From a virus, in IMG/VR virus record IMGVR_UViG_3300030060_004758, positions 1 through 39,925 of that record: a DNA stretch of 39,925 nt; one strand, 5' to 3'. The notes beneath the pieces were generated by a model. The model was not told where the DNA came from, made no database searches, and worked only from the letters and a program-made list of their open reading frames with translations. The position numbers were made by a program, and so were the translations under genes. This document shows, one piece after another, positions 1-7,160 of this stretch. Positions within the stretch are counted from its first letter, which is position 1. Each line of letters opens with the position of its first letter.

Positions 1-54
1 AGTGCAGATGTAGCGCAAGCAGTTGAGAACTTTCAAAATTATAGAGGTGATTGA
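1..54 (+). CDS. C-terminal end of an upstream gene (partial)
   Basis: Frame 1 is open from the window edge for 17 codons (SADVAQAVENFQNYRGD) and stops with TGA at 52-54, directly before the ATG at 55. The last codons contain GAGGTGAT, which serves as the ribosome binding site of the next gene, the same arrangement seen at many later junctions. Too little is visible to identify the protein. Confidence 0.5.
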   Translation, partial: SADVAQAVENFQNYRGD

Positions 55-91
55 ATGATTGACACAGACAAATACGAAGGACATACACCTG
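55..91 (+). repeat. 37-bp direct repeat, copy 1
   Basis: The first 37 bases of the gene at 55 match the first 37 bases of the gene at 827 with a single difference (G versus A at the codon after TAC). Shorter versions of the same start occur at 573 and 1134. This points to duplication of gene starts within the array. Confidence 0.85.
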
Positions 92-405
92 TAAGAAAGA
101 AATGGCCTCGTTGGTGCGAGGATTGGCTCTTTAGTCTGTATTCAGGAAAGACTGAAGATGGCTCTCATACTCCAACATGGAACCAAGATAACGCACTTGC
201 TTGTGATGCACCACTTCTTCTTGAAGAAGTCAAGCGATTGCGTGAAAGACTCATGCTGGCCGAGTCAGCACTTGGTGAAGTAAGAGCATGTCACGAAGAT
301 GGGCAAGGAAACCTCGGTGAAATACTTGAACACTATCGTGACAAGGAAGGTGTTGAAATGCCGAATGCTTTCGATGAGGTGATGCCTAATGGCGATGCTC
401 CTTGA
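55..405 (+). CDS. Small protein with HTPxPW-like start and LLLEEVKRLRE module
   Basis: This 116-residue protein starts IDTDKYEGHTPVRKKW and later carries DAPLLLEEVKRLRERL (about residues 51-66). The pair of motifs resembles the HTPGPW...LIAAAPxLLEAL pattern common in small bacteriophage proteins of unknown role. It is the first of four neighbours sharing these modules. The second half is acidic and unlike the others. The start is ATG directly behind GAGGTGAT. The next gene begins inside its last codons. Function is unknown; a soluble early accessory protein is the most that can be said. Confidence 0.7.
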   Translation: MIDTDKYEGHTPVRKKWPRWCEDWLFSLYSGKTEDGSHTPTWNQDNALACDAPLLLEEVKRLRERLMLAESALGEVRACHEDGQGNLGEILEHYRDKEGVEMPNAFDEVMPNGDAP

Positions 406-580
406 TGATACCATCGGCTTCCCTGACGAAGAACATCTAAGAGTCCAATGGGTTGCGATGTATTCAGCACTGCTGAGATTCATGTCGCTCCAAGACTTGG
501 AGAAAATGTTGGATGATGTTTCGGAAGGGACGATTGACAAGTTCAACCCATTAAATGAACAGGTGAAGAAAAATGAATGA
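389..580 (+). CDS. Small unknown protein (63 aa)
   Basis: The ATG lies 17 bases inside the end of the preceding gene and the stop overlaps the start of the next gene (573), consistent with translational coupling. The product is acidic and probably helical (LLRFMSLQDLEKMLDDVSEG), with no cysteines, membrane segment or known motif. It does not share the DTDKY start of its neighbours. I do not recognise it. Confidence 0.5.
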   Translation: MAMLLDDTIGFPDEEHLRVQWVAMYSALLRFMSLQDLEKMLDDVSEGTIDKFNPLNEQVKKNE

Positions 581-830
581 CACAGACAAAAACATAGAGC
601 AGATAGAAGAAGAAGATGAGGATGACTTCATAACAATAACAGGTGTCGTTACTAAGTCATACTTTGAAGAACTAATGGATGGGAGAGAATGTTTCCACGA
701 TGTTGAATGGGATATTCAAGAGTATGATATATATGCAGAACCTCTCCATGAGAAAGTCAAGCGATTGCTTTTACTTTTCCGTGAAGAAGGATTAGACCTA
801 TCGGAAACATTGAAGGAGTTGAATGAATGA
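573..830 (+). CDS. Small acidic protein of the DTDK array (85 aa)
   Basis: It begins MNDTDKN, a short version of the IDTDKYEGHTP start of its neighbours, followed by a strongly acidic stretch (EQIEEEDEDDF). The third quarter carries PLHEKVKRLLLLFREEGLD, a form of the VKRLRE helix found in the genes at 55 and 1134. ATG at 573 overlaps the previous stop and the ATGA at 827-830 couples it to the next gene. It looks like a diverged member of the local family that lost the HTPxPW part. Function unknown. Confidence 0.6.
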   Translation: MNDTDKNIEQIEEEDEDDFITITGVVTKSYFEELMDGRECFHDVEWDIQEYDIYAEPLHEKVKRLLLLFREEGLDLSETLKELNE

Positions 831-863
831 TTGACACAGACAAATACAAAGGACATACACCTG
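827..863 (+). repeat. 37-bp direct repeat, copy 2
   Basis: Matches 55-91 at 36 of 37 positions and covers the start of the gene at 827. Synonymous sites are conserved too, so the duplication or gene conversion is recent. Confidence 0.85.
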
Positions 864-1144
864 CGCCGTGGGCTATTGATGTTCACAAAGTAGGAGATAA
901 AGTAAGCGCAATAGTAATCGAATCCAATTGGACTTCGCATGGTAATTGTGTATTAGCAGAAGTCGAAGTTGAAAACGAATACGCTAACGCAGACGCACAA
1001 CTGATAGCAGACGCACCACTTCTTCTTCAAACATTGAAGGACTTGAAAGAAATGCTTTGGTGTTATTTCATAGACCCTGAATGTCCCGAAACGGGTGTAC
1101 CGTATGAAAAACAAATCAAGGAGATGTTGAAGATTGAGTATTGA
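827..1144 (+). CDS. HTPxPW / LIADAPLLL small protein (105 aa), most complete member
   Basis: This member keeps the whole pattern: IDTDKYKGHTPAPW at the start, then NADAQLIADAPLLLQTLKDL at about residues 53-73. The match to the HTPGPW...ANARLIAAAPELLEAL arrangement of many bacteriophage early-region proteins is clear by eye. That family has no established function to my knowledge. The start codon is the second half of an ATGA overlap with the gene at 573. The end overlaps the TTG start of the gene at 1134. Confidence 0.75.
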   Translation: MIDTDKYKGHTPAPWAIDVHKVGDKVSAIVIESNWTSHGNCVLAEVEVENEYANADAQLIADAPLLLQTLKDLKEMLWCYFIDPECPETGVPYEKQIKEMLKIEY

Positions 1145-1388
1145 CACAAACAAATACGAAGAATATCAAAACGCAAGGGTTGAAGGATTCATACCTGCCG
1201 AGTGGGAGTTTGAGGATTACCTGCTCGCAGAAGTCAAGCGGTTGCGTCAAGAAATCAACCAATTACCAATCGACTTACACGAGTCACTGGACATGATACT
1301 TGAAGCACATTACCCTGAAGTAAGAGAGAGTGTGATGTCCATGTTTGGAGATGCATGGGGAAACAATTTGACGGGGTATGCAGAATGA
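1134..1388 (+). CDS. Small protein of the DTDK array with TTG start (84 aa)
   Basis: The reading frame opens with TTG inside the end of the preceding gene and gives MSIDTNKYEEYQ, aligning with the DTDKYEGH start of its neighbours. It has EDYLLAEVKRLRQEI at about residues 28-42, the module shared with the genes at 55 and 573. An upstream AAGGAGATG at about 1118 supplies a binding site. Its ATGA (1385-1388) overlaps the next gene. Function unknown. Confidence 0.6.
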   Translation: MSIDTNKYEEYQNARVEGFIPAEWEFEDYLLAEVKRLRQEINQLPIDLHESLDMILEAHYPEVRESVMSMFGDAWGNNLTGYAE

Positions 1389-1633
1389 ATGACGGATTAA
1401 GAATGCATTTCAAGCATGGTTGGGTACAAGCGCACCTGACTGAGAAGATCGGATATGAAGATGATGAGTTATACAAACTCCATTTACATGCTCCCAAGTC
1501 GGACATGAACAAATTGTGGGCTGAGTTGAGAGAGAGTTTGGATAATGAGGGAGCAGGTTATTCCATATTGATTGGAAAATTCAGGATAAGGGGACCACCA
1601 CCCTACTGTTTGGCTTGGAAGAATAAGCAGTAA
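1385..1633 (+). CDS. Small unknown protein (82 aa)
   Basis: I place the start at the ATGA overlap (MNDGLRMHFKHG) rather than at the in-frame ATG at 1355, which would overlap the previous gene by 34 bases. The sequence contains HAPKSDMNKLWAELRESLDNEG and ends in a basic aromatic tail (PPPYCLAWKNKQ). No known motif. It closes the first small-gene array; a 78-base gap with a promoter follows. Confidence 0.55.
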   Translation: MNDGLRMHFKHGWVQAHLTEKIGYEDDELYKLHLHAPKSDMNKLWAELRESLDNEGAGYSILIGKFRIRGPPPYCLAWKNKQ

Positions 1634-1658
1634 AATGCCATACCTTTCAAAATTAAAA

Positions 1659-1705
1659 CGAAACAGTTTATAATGTGGAGCAAATAGATTAGAAATAACG
1701 GAGGA
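1659..1705 (+). promoter_or_regulatory. Archaeal promoter (BRE + TATA) and ribosome binding site
   Basis: The gap before the DUF932-like gene has a purine-rich BRE-like CGAAAC at 1659-1664 and a TATA box TTTATAAT at 1667-1674. Archaeal transcription would then start near 1695-1700. A strong Shine-Dalgarno sequence, CGGAGGAGA (1699-1707), precedes the ATG at 1712, so the leader would be short. This is the clearest promoter in the window. Confidence 0.55.
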
Positions 1706-1711
1706 GATACA

Positions 1712-3181
1712 ATGGACAAAATTGTAGTAATAGGAAAAATAAAAGCAAGCAATGAAAAAACGATAGACATAGAGTATGAGGCAGCGTCAGGAACTAGAGA
1801 AGTGCGATTGCCTAGAACTCTCATAGGTAGAGTAGAAAGTGTTGGTAACGGCACTACTGCTTTACTCATTAACGCTGATAACAGCGAAGATGGACAAATG
1901 ATTGGTGCATTCATGGGCGGTGGCCCGCATGCACCGTTGCACGATAGTGCAGAAAAACAAAGGATTGTGGAAGCAATGGAATACGGAGAAGATATAACAA
2001 ATAATGAACAAACGAATGATGAGACACCAAGTTGGGGCACATCAGGACCAAGCATAACAGTTGGCGATCAGGTAGTCGCTAAGGTTGATGATTCGGGACC
2101 TTTCGATGCAGCGTTCCTTTCAGGTGGTAGAACTAAGCACAAGGCAGTTAACTGGGACTTCGACCCAGTAAAGAAGCCTGCGCTAGTTATCATGGACGAA
2201 GAAGGTAGAGATGGCATGGTGCTTGACACTGTTGCTCGTGTCAACCTAGCAGATGGTGAGCCTGCGGCTTTTCACATCTTCAACCCTGATTACAAGAGCG
2301 AGAAAAGGCCAGCGGGTGCATACCTTGGAACATTTACCAAGCAGTATTACCCTATGCCTTACAGAGAGGGCTTTGGTCCAATGCTAGAACTGGCTGCTCA
2401 AAATGGCTGGGATTGCAAACCGATCGCTTACAAAGAGGGCAAGAGAGCAGACCTATACTGTGATGTTACAAGCAGCATCGATTGGGACAATGTGACTGAT
2501 GGTAATCGAAATGGTTTGACAAAAACTGGCGACTACCGCATAGGTTTCGTAGTCAAAAACAGTCTTGATGGTAGTAGTAGTTTCAAGGTGCAAGCAGTTG
2601 CTATGCGCATGGCTTGTAGCAACGGCATGGTTGTCGGAAAAGAGGCTACGCTGATTAGTCTGAAGCACACCACGAACACTCTGAAAGGTTACGATTTCAG
2701 TAAACTAGCAGCCAAGATTGATGCGGTCATCGAAGTTGCCAAGCGAGAAATCGTAGCAGTCGAAGGACTTCGTGACATTAGTATTACTCGTAATACCTTT
2801 GACAAGTTGATGACGATTTGTGAGAGCAAGGGCTTGATTACCAAGCCGACTGTTACTCGCAATGAGAAAGGCGATGTCACTGGTTTGACTCGTGGTTACA
2901 TGTGGCGTGTACTTGGTGCTGGTTGGACTAAGCCTGCCGAAGATTGGGTTGCAGTAGAGCCTGAAGATGCGGGCACTTTGTATCACGTATACAACGTGTT
3001 GACTGGCGCAGTTACTCACAAGCCTGAGTGGACTGATGGCAAGCAGGTATTGAAGGGTAAGGTGCTTCAAATGGATGCTGTCTCTGAGAGACTGTCCAAA
3101 ATACACACACTGGTCACCGATGTTGCCAAAGGCAGGATTGACTTAGAGGATGTCACACCGTTCTCTGAACTAATTGTGTGA
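1712..3181 (+). CDS. DUF932-like phage/plasmid protein (489 aa)
   Basis: Residues about 200-370 resemble DUF932 proteins of phages and plasmids: a block with NSLDGSSSFKVQAVAMRM, then ACSNGMVVGKEATLISLKHT, matching the usual pattern of shared-DNG segment, (M/R)RxxCxNGM/NT and a conserved histidine. The first ~60 residues form a separate, beta-rich segment (MDKIVVIGKI...). The biochemical role of DUF932 is not established; it is often near replication or recombination genes. Codon choice is richer in G/C-ending codons (AAG, GGC) than the flanking small genes, which suggests strong expression. It has its own promoter, and a structured RNA begins 21 bases after its stop. Confidence 0.6.
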   Translation: MDKIVVIGKIKASNEKTIDIEYEAASGTREVRLPRTLIGRVESVGNGTTALLINADNSEDGQMIGAFMGGGPHAPLHDSAEKQRIVEAMEYGEDITNNEQTNDETPSWGTSGPSITVGDQVVAKVDDSGPFDAAFLSGGRTKHKAVNWDFDPVKKPALVIMDEEGRDGMVLDTVARVNLADGEPAAFHIFNPDYKSEKRPAGAYLGTFTKQYYPMPYREGFGPMLELAAQNGWDCKPIAYKEGKRADLYCDVTSSIDWDNVTDGNRNGLTKTGDYRIGFVVKNSLDGSSSFKVQAVAMRMACSNGMVVGKEATLISLKHTTNTLKGYDFSKLAAKIDAVIEVAKREIVAVEGLRDISITRNTFDKLMTICESKGLITKPTVTRNEKGDVTGLTRGYMWRVLGAGWTKPAEDWVAVEPEDAGTLYHVYNVLTGAVTHKPEWTDGKQVLKGKVLQMDAVSERLSKIHTLVTDVAKGRIDLEDVTPFSELIV

Positions 3182-3202
3182 TTGTGCAATAGCACTTACA
3201 TT

Positions 3203-3288
3203 GGGGTTTTTCCAGTAATAACAGGGAAAGTTTTCACGCCGGAAATAGTGGAGGGTTTGCCATGAACCTGTTTCCCCAGTGGTAGGAG
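3203..3288 (+). ncRNA. Candidate structured RNA element, copy A
   Basis: Three helices can be drawn: P1 GGGG 3203-3206 with CCCC 3274-3277; P2 ACAGG 3221-3225 with CCTGT 3267-3271; P3 GTGG 3248-3251 with CCAT 3260-3263 closing an 8-base loop. Unpaired blocks TCCAGTAATA (3211-3220), CGGAAATA (3240-3247) and GAA (3264-3266) are identical in the copy at 16614-16698, while P2 and P3 change by compensatory substitutions. A weaker pseudoknot, TCAC 3234-3237 with GTGG 3279-3282, lies next to the ribosome binding site TAGGAG (3283-3288) of the following gene. Class and ligand are unknown. Confidence 0.7.
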
Positions 3289-3296
3289 TTGATGAT

Positions 3297-3494
3297 ATGA
3301 TAGAAGAAATTATAGAACTTTTAGAAAGTAATGAGTTAGATGATTGGTCAGAAGAAATTAGTTACTTGAATTCACTCAAGCGTAAGTTACATCGTATAGA
3401 AGAAGTAGCACGAAAGTGGTTCAACTACGGTGACTATTCATATGCTGAGATATTAGAGATACTTGGCGTTGAGTTTGGTAAAGAGGAGGAATAA
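3297..3494 (+). CDS. Small unknown protein, paralogue of the next gene (65 aa)
   Basis: The ATG at 3297 is chosen because TAGGAG at 3283-3288 is well spaced; the in-frame GTG at 3279 would lie inside the RNA element. The product is acidic and helical. Its VARKWFNYGDYSYAEILEIL (about 39-58) aligns with ICLEWYRFGCEDGYYNEEG...EILRLLGV of the next gene, so the two are likely diverged duplicates. It is the first gene after RNA copy A and could be under its control. It ends in EEE, which encodes the next binding site. Function unknown. Confidence 0.6.
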   Translation: MIEEIIELLESNELDDWSEEISYLNSLKRKLHRIEEVARKWFNYGDYSYAEILEILGVEFGKEEE

Positions 3495-3496
3495 AC

Positions 3497-3685
3497 ATGA
3501 GTGATTTAGGTAAAGAAACATTAGAGAAAATCAAAGAGATATGCCTTGAGTGGTACAGATTCGGTTGCGAGGATGGCTACTACAATGAAGAAGGGATAAA
3601 TGCAATGGATGCCTTTTGGGAGATATTAAGATTACTTGGGGTTAGTTCAATAGAGATGGATGATTTCGATCGGAGGGAGTTATAA
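3497..3685 (+). CDS. Small unknown protein, paralogue of the previous gene (62 aa)
   Basis: The ATG follows GAGGAGGAATAAAC. The body IKEICLEWYRFG...FWEILRLLGV matches the preceding gene in spacing of the W-F/Y aromatic pair and the E-I-L-x-x-L-G-V end. An eight- to ten-residue insertion separates the two halves. No known domain. Confidence 0.6.
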   Translation: MSDLGKETLEKIKEICLEWYRFGCEDGYYNEEGINAMDAFWEILRLLGVSSIEMDDFDRREL

Positions 3686-3687
3686 AC

Positions 3688-3894
3688 ATGAAAACAATGA
3701 GATTAGAAGAAGGAATGAATGTAATTAACCCAAGTCGTTTTGGGAAACTACATGTGTTTGTGAGGAATGGAAATGTGTACAAAATCACCATTTTCAATTC
3801 ATCAATTAGCAAAAGAAAAACACATGTACAGCAATACAAAGGCGAGAAGTTGCATCATGTGCAGTTAGACATCAAAGCAGACGAGGAGGAATGA
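3688..3894 (+). CDS. Small unknown protein (68 aa)
   Basis: The start ATG follows CGGAGGGAGTTATAAAC. The product (MKTMRLEEGMNVINPSRFGK...) looks beta-rich, with alternating hydrophobic residues (LHVFVRNGNVYKITIFNSSI) and a basic middle, ending KADEEE. It could be a small nucleic-acid-binding beta fold but nothing specific supports this. The terminal acidic codons contain the GAGGAGGA site used by the next gene. Confidence 0.5.
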   Translation: MKTMRLEEGMNVINPSRFGKLHVFVRNGNVYKITIFNSSISKRKTHVQQYKGEKLHHVQLDIKADEEE

Positions 3895-3896
3895 AT

Positions 3897-4106
3897 ATGA
3901 AAGAAGAAGATATGATAACGATACAGATAGGAGCAGGTTGCCCAAGTGGTAACAGTAACCATGATATAATTGGGTTTTGGAATAAGACTATGATGGTCGA
4001 AATACACCATCTATTGGCTAGAGATTTCATTGGTAACCTAATGGAGTACGCTAGGCAAGAAGCAGAAGCGCCACACTGGCAGTACTACAGCGAGGAGGAA
4101 TTATGA
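3897..4106 (+). CDS. Small unknown protein (69 aa)
   Basis: Two ATGs are available (3891, 3897). The second has proper spacing from GAGGAGGA (3883-3890), so it is used here. Visible features are GAGCPSGNSNHDIIGFWNK and an acidic, aromatic tail HWQYYSEEEL. No match recognised. Confidence 0.5.
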   Translation: MKEEDMITIQIGAGCPSGNSNHDIIGFWNKTMMVEIHHLLARDFIGNLMEYARQEAEAPHWQYYSEEEL

Positions 4107-4240
4107 TGGATGGAATAGCATTATGCGACAGGGCTGACTTTTACTTACAATTGACAGCAGGCAGGCACAAGCACCCCACTGAGTTATGGTGGACTAAGGA
4201 CTGTATTGGGTGTGACTTCTGTCATATAATGGAGGAATAA
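4103..4240 (+). CDS. Mini-protein with CxxCxxC cluster (45 aa)
   Basis: ATGA at 4103-4106 overlaps the previous stop; a second ATG at 4106 is equally possible. The product ends KDCIGCDFCHIMEE, a C-x2-C-x2-C-H cluster that could bind a metal, though one ligand set alone would need a partner or dimer. The final codons contain the GGAGGA site of the next gene. One of eight or more tiny cysteine-pair proteins in the window. Confidence 0.5.
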   Translation: MMDGIALCDRADFYLQLTAGRHKHPTELWWTKDCIGCDFCHIMEE

Positions 4241-4242
4241 AT

Positions 4243-4515
4243 ATGGACACAAATGATTTTGAACAGAGAATGCAATCGATAAACAATCTTGTAGAGGTGG
4301 AGATAAACAAGGTAGTGGCAGAAGTCAGGATGCTGACTGAGTTCAGAGACAGGGTATTTGCCGCTTTCCATGAGATGCCCCGAAATAAAAGGAGTCTAAC
4401 CTACTTACTCAATGAGTTAGGCTATCTAAATCATTACCCGGAGGGACTTGGACTCTATGAGTTGAAACCTTTGTGGATGGAGAGGGCACGACAATACATC
4501 GATGAGGAGGAATGA
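4243..4515 (+). CDS. Small helical protein (90 aa)
   Basis: The N-terminal half, with VEVEINKVVAEVRMLTEF, is predicted by heptad spacing to be helical and loosely resembles the VKRLRE helix of the first array. The C-terminal half is LNELGYLNHYPEGLGLYEL followed by an EEE end. The start follows GGAGGAATAAAT. Function unknown. Confidence 0.55.
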   Translation: MDTNDFEQRMQSINNLVEVEINKVVAEVRMLTEFRDRVFAAFHEMPRNKRSLTYLLNELGYLNHYPEGLGLYELKPLWMERARQYIDEEE

Positions 4516-4517
4516 AT

Positions 4518-4649
4518 ATGAACACGGAAAGATTAACACATGCAAGTGTATGCTTAGATGTAGCACTAGAAGAAGCGTATAAAGGAAATATCGAAAAAGC
4601 ACGAGAATACATTCGTAAGTGCAAAGAAAGTTTGGAGTGGGTAGAATGA
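4518..4649 (+). CDS. Mini-protein (43 aa), helical
   Basis: The ATG at 4518 follows GAGGAGGAATGAAT. The product (MNTERLTHASVCLDVALEEA...) reads as two helices joined by KGNIEK, similar in form to a TPR-like hairpin (ALEEAYKGNIEKAREYI). It ends ESLEWVE and overlaps the next gene by ATGA. Too short for assignment. Confidence 0.45.
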   Translation: MNTERLTHASVCLDVALEEAYKGNIEKAREYIRKCKESLEWVE

Positions 4650-4840
4650 CACACACATACACAGAGAGGCTTGGTTACAAACACGATCTTGACTTACTAA
4701 AAGAATATATGGAACTTGATGACATTATCACTATACTGCTTGACAATTGTAAAGATGCCGAACAAGTAATCACATTCTACATGATTGACTATGTGTTAGA
4801 TGACGCTAATGTCGATGCAGAAGTGAAGGTTATTGAATGA
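4646..4840 (+). CDS. Small acidic protein (64 aa)
   Basis: The start at the ATGA overlap (4646, MTHTYTERLGYKHD) is preferred over the GTG at 4619. The product is acidic and helical, with an aspartate-rich end (LDDANVDAEVKVIE). No known motif. A 53-base gap follows. Confidence 0.5.
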   Translation: MTHTYTERLGYKHDLDLLKEYMELDDIITILLDNCKDAEQVITFYMIDYVLDDANVDAEVKVIE

Positions 4841-4846
4841 TAGCAA

Positions 4847-4856
4847 GTATAATATT
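4847..4856 (+). promoter_or_regulatory. Possible TATA box
   Basis: GTATAATATT lies 38 bases upstream of the ATG at 4894 in a rare non-coding gap, with GAAGGGA (4880-4886) as binding site. No good BRE precedes it, so this is weak; it would begin the SNF2 transcript. Confidence 0.3.
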
Positions 4857-4893
4857 AGTGAGTGAAACAGTATAACAAAGTGAAGGGATAAAT

Positions 4894-5163
4894 ATGAACT
4901 TAGAAGAATTAACAAAAGAATTTGAAGCCTTTTATGGTGACGAAGAAAATGAACACCAGTTGTTGACAAGAATGAAACCTCTAATTTACGAGGTAAAACA
5001 CTTGCGAGGTGTAATAGATTATATCAGAACGATAGGTAGAATGCGAGCGGCATCTGATGCATCGGGTGTATTTTTATCTATCATGGAAAAGGTGTTAACA
5101 ACTGACGAATATATAGAATGGAGGAGTAAAAGTGGTATGTTCAACATGCGCATCTTGGACTGA
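4894..5163 (+). CDS. Small unknown protein (89 aa)
   Basis: Contains RMKPLIYEVKHLRGVIDYIR at about residues 27-46, distantly like the PLLLEEVKRLRE helix of the first array, followed by GRMRAASDASGVFLSIMEKV. It lies directly upstream of the SNF2 helicase. No cysteines or membrane segment apart from one Cys-free hydrophobic helix. Function unknown. Confidence 0.55.
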   Translation: MNLEELTKEFEAFYGDEENEHQLLTRMKPLIYEVKHLRGVIDYIRTIGRMRAASDASGVFLSIMEKVLTTDEYIEWRSKSGMFNMRILD

Positions 5164-5165
5164 GA

Positions 5166-7160
5166 GTGATTGGAATGCTGACCCTGTTTGATTACAAACA
5201 TAATAAATTTGGTGAAAGAATCGGTATGAAATACTCATACAACCCTGAACTCAACAATGCATTGAAATCTAAAATTGGTGGGTTTCCCGCTGTGATGTGG
5301 GACAAGCCTCAAAGGGCATGGAGTATACAGAATAACCGCACAGTCATATTAATTGCAGCGGAGACATTCATTGATTTTGGTATCGATGCAAAGGAACTGT
5401 ATGAACGTGCGAACATATTACCTGTTCACCAACGCAACCCAAACGATTGTTGGGTAGAGGAATCGGGAACTCGTTTGAAGATAAACATCCCTTTCATAAA
5501 AGACGCAGAATTGCGTGACAGTGTCCACAACACTATCCGCATGATTGATGGACGCAAATGGGATCCTCTTTCGATGTGCTGGACTGTTCCGTTAGCACAA
5601 GGTAAAGTGTTACACGGTTTGATGAAAGAACTGTATGAACCACTAGCCGAAGCGATACTGGATTGTGATGCAGCCGTCCACGATGTTTGGGACAGCATCC
5701 GTCGTGTCGAAATGAGTAGTGCCACTACTCTATCTGATGAGGACATGGACAAACTAGACAAAAGGTTAGAAGTCAGAATCCCACCGGGCCTAGAACTATA
5801 TCCCTTTCAAAAAGTTGGAGTAGCATTTGCTGAAGCCAGTAATGGGCGTTGTTTGATTGGTGACGAGATGGGAGTAGGTAAGACAATACAAGCGTTAGGT
5901 TATGCTGCTTTGCACAGAGAAAGGCCAGCACTAGTAGTTTGTCCTGCTAACGTAAAATACAACTGGCAGAAAGAGATTCAAAAATGGTTACCTGAAGAAA
6001 AGGTCCAAGTTATAGACACTGGTAAGGCAAAGTTAGACGATGTAGATTTTTATGTCATCACTTACGATTTATTGAAAACACGTTTAGATGACTTACTTAC
6101 ATTGAATCCGAGGCTGATGATAATAGACGAGGTGCATTATCTCAAAAATTCCAAAGCCCAGCGCACAGTAGCGACCATGACAGTAGCGAGGTTTGCCCCT
6201 AAAGTAATAGCACTAAGTGGCACAGCGATAGCAAGTAGACCGAAAGAGTTCTTTAATGTGTTACACTTGTTAAGACCCGATGAATTCAGTTCAGAATGGA
6301 CCTTCAAACAGACTTACTGCGATCCGTTCCACAATGGATGGGGTTGGAACTTTGACGGTGCCTCCAACACTAAGCAATTGAACGAGCGTACTCGTGATGT
6401 AGTCATTCGTAGACTCAAAAGTGAAGTGCTGCCCGACTTGCCTCCTAGAACAAGACAGTTCTTACCGATTCAACTTACACCCGAACAGCGCACAATTTAT
6501 GACATTGCTCAGGATGAGTGGGAGCAGCGCATCAATGAATACTACCTTAATGGGGAACCCATTCCTCCGGGCACTATGTTAGTGATGTTGAGTGAGTTGA
6601 GAAAAAAATGTGGAGAAATCAAGATACCTTACGCTTGTGAATGGGTTAGAGAATACAATTCTAGCACAGGTAAGCCATTGATTGTGTTTGCACATCACTC
6701 GGACATTATTCAAGGAATATCTTTAGGGCTTGATAATTTAAAAGTTGCAACTATCATGGGCAAAACACCTTCCAAAGATAGAATGGATATTGTTGATGCC
6801 TTTCAGAAGGGTCACATAGATGTGTTAATTTGCAGCACACTGGCTGCTAAAGAAGGTTTGACCTTGACAAAGGCTGACACTATTCTATTCATAGAAAGAG
6901 AGTGGGTGCCCTCTGATGAAGAACAAGCGGAGGCTAGAATACATAGAATTGGTCAAGACAGTAGTAATGTTCACTCTGTATATTTGTCTTGTATAAACAC
7001 TGTTGATGAACACTTTGACAGAGTTGTTGAACAAAAGCGGCAGGTAGTTAAAGCAGTTCTTGACGGAGGGGACGTAGAAGAACGTAAAAGTTTAGTAAAG
7101 GAATTAGTGAAAAAAATGAAAGCGGATAGAGACTGGAAATGGAGAGAGGTGGTTGAATGA
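5166..7160 (+). CDS. SNF2-family (SMARCAL1/HARP-like) DNA helicase-translocase
   Basis: All core motifs of the SNF2 family are visible: Walker A GDEMGVGKT (232-240), DEVH box (321-324), motif III LSGTAIASRP, and the C-terminal RecA lobe with AKEGLTLTKAD and ARIHRIGQ (590-597). The N-terminal ~200 residues, with WDKPQRAWSI, resemble the HARP-type region that precedes the helicase in SMARCAL1-like proteins. Such enzymes move on DNA and can re-anneal strands or remodel forks. The frame opens at GTG 5166, but ATG 5175 (MLTLFDYKHNK) is an equal candidate. ATGA couples it to a mini zinc ribbon. Confidence 0.92.
   Translation: MIGMLTLFDYKHNKFGERIGMKYSYNPELNNALKSKIGGFPAVMWDKPQRAWSIQNNRTVILIAAETFIDFGIDAKELYERANILPVHQRNPNDCWVEESGTRLKINIPFIKDAELRDSVHNTIRMIDGRKWDPLSMCWTVPLAQGKVLHGLMKELYEPLAEAILDCDAAVHDVWDSIRRVEMSSATTLSDEDMDKLDKRLEVRIPPGLELYPFQKVGVAFAEASNGRCLIGDEMGVGKTIQALGYAALHRERPALVVCPANVKYNWQKEIQKWLPEEKVQVIDTGKAKLDDVDFYVITYDLLKTRLDDLLTLNPRLMIIDEVHYLKNSKAQRTVATMTVARFAPKVIALSGTAIASRPKEFFNVLHLLRPDEFSSEWTFKQTYCDPFHNGWGWNFDGASNTKQLNERTRDVVIRRLKSEVLPDLPPRTRQFLPIQLTPEQRTIYDIAQDEWEQRINEYYLNGEPIPPGTMLVMLSELRKKCGEIKIPYACEWVREYNSSTGKPLIVFAHHSDIIQGISLGLDNLKVATIMGKTPSKDRMDIVDAFQKGHIDVLICSTLAAKEGLTLTKADTILFIEREWVPSDEEQAEARIHRIGQDSSNVHSVYLSCINTVDEHFDRVVEQKRQVVKAVLDGGDVEERKSLVKELVKKMKADRDWKWREVVE

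Noticed and set aside
1603-2055. Long minus-strand frame opposite the DUF932-like gene
   Set aside because: It is antisense to a protein with recognisable motifs, lacks a binding site and has low-complexity Leu/Ser/Pro composition typical of shadow frames.
3203-3288. Element A as a known small ribozyme or preQ1/SAM/THF-type riboswitch
   Set aside because: The conserved blocks do not match the consensus of hammerhead, twister, pistol, hatchet or HDV ribozymes, nor those riboswitches, as far as I can recall them; an Rfam search would be decisive.
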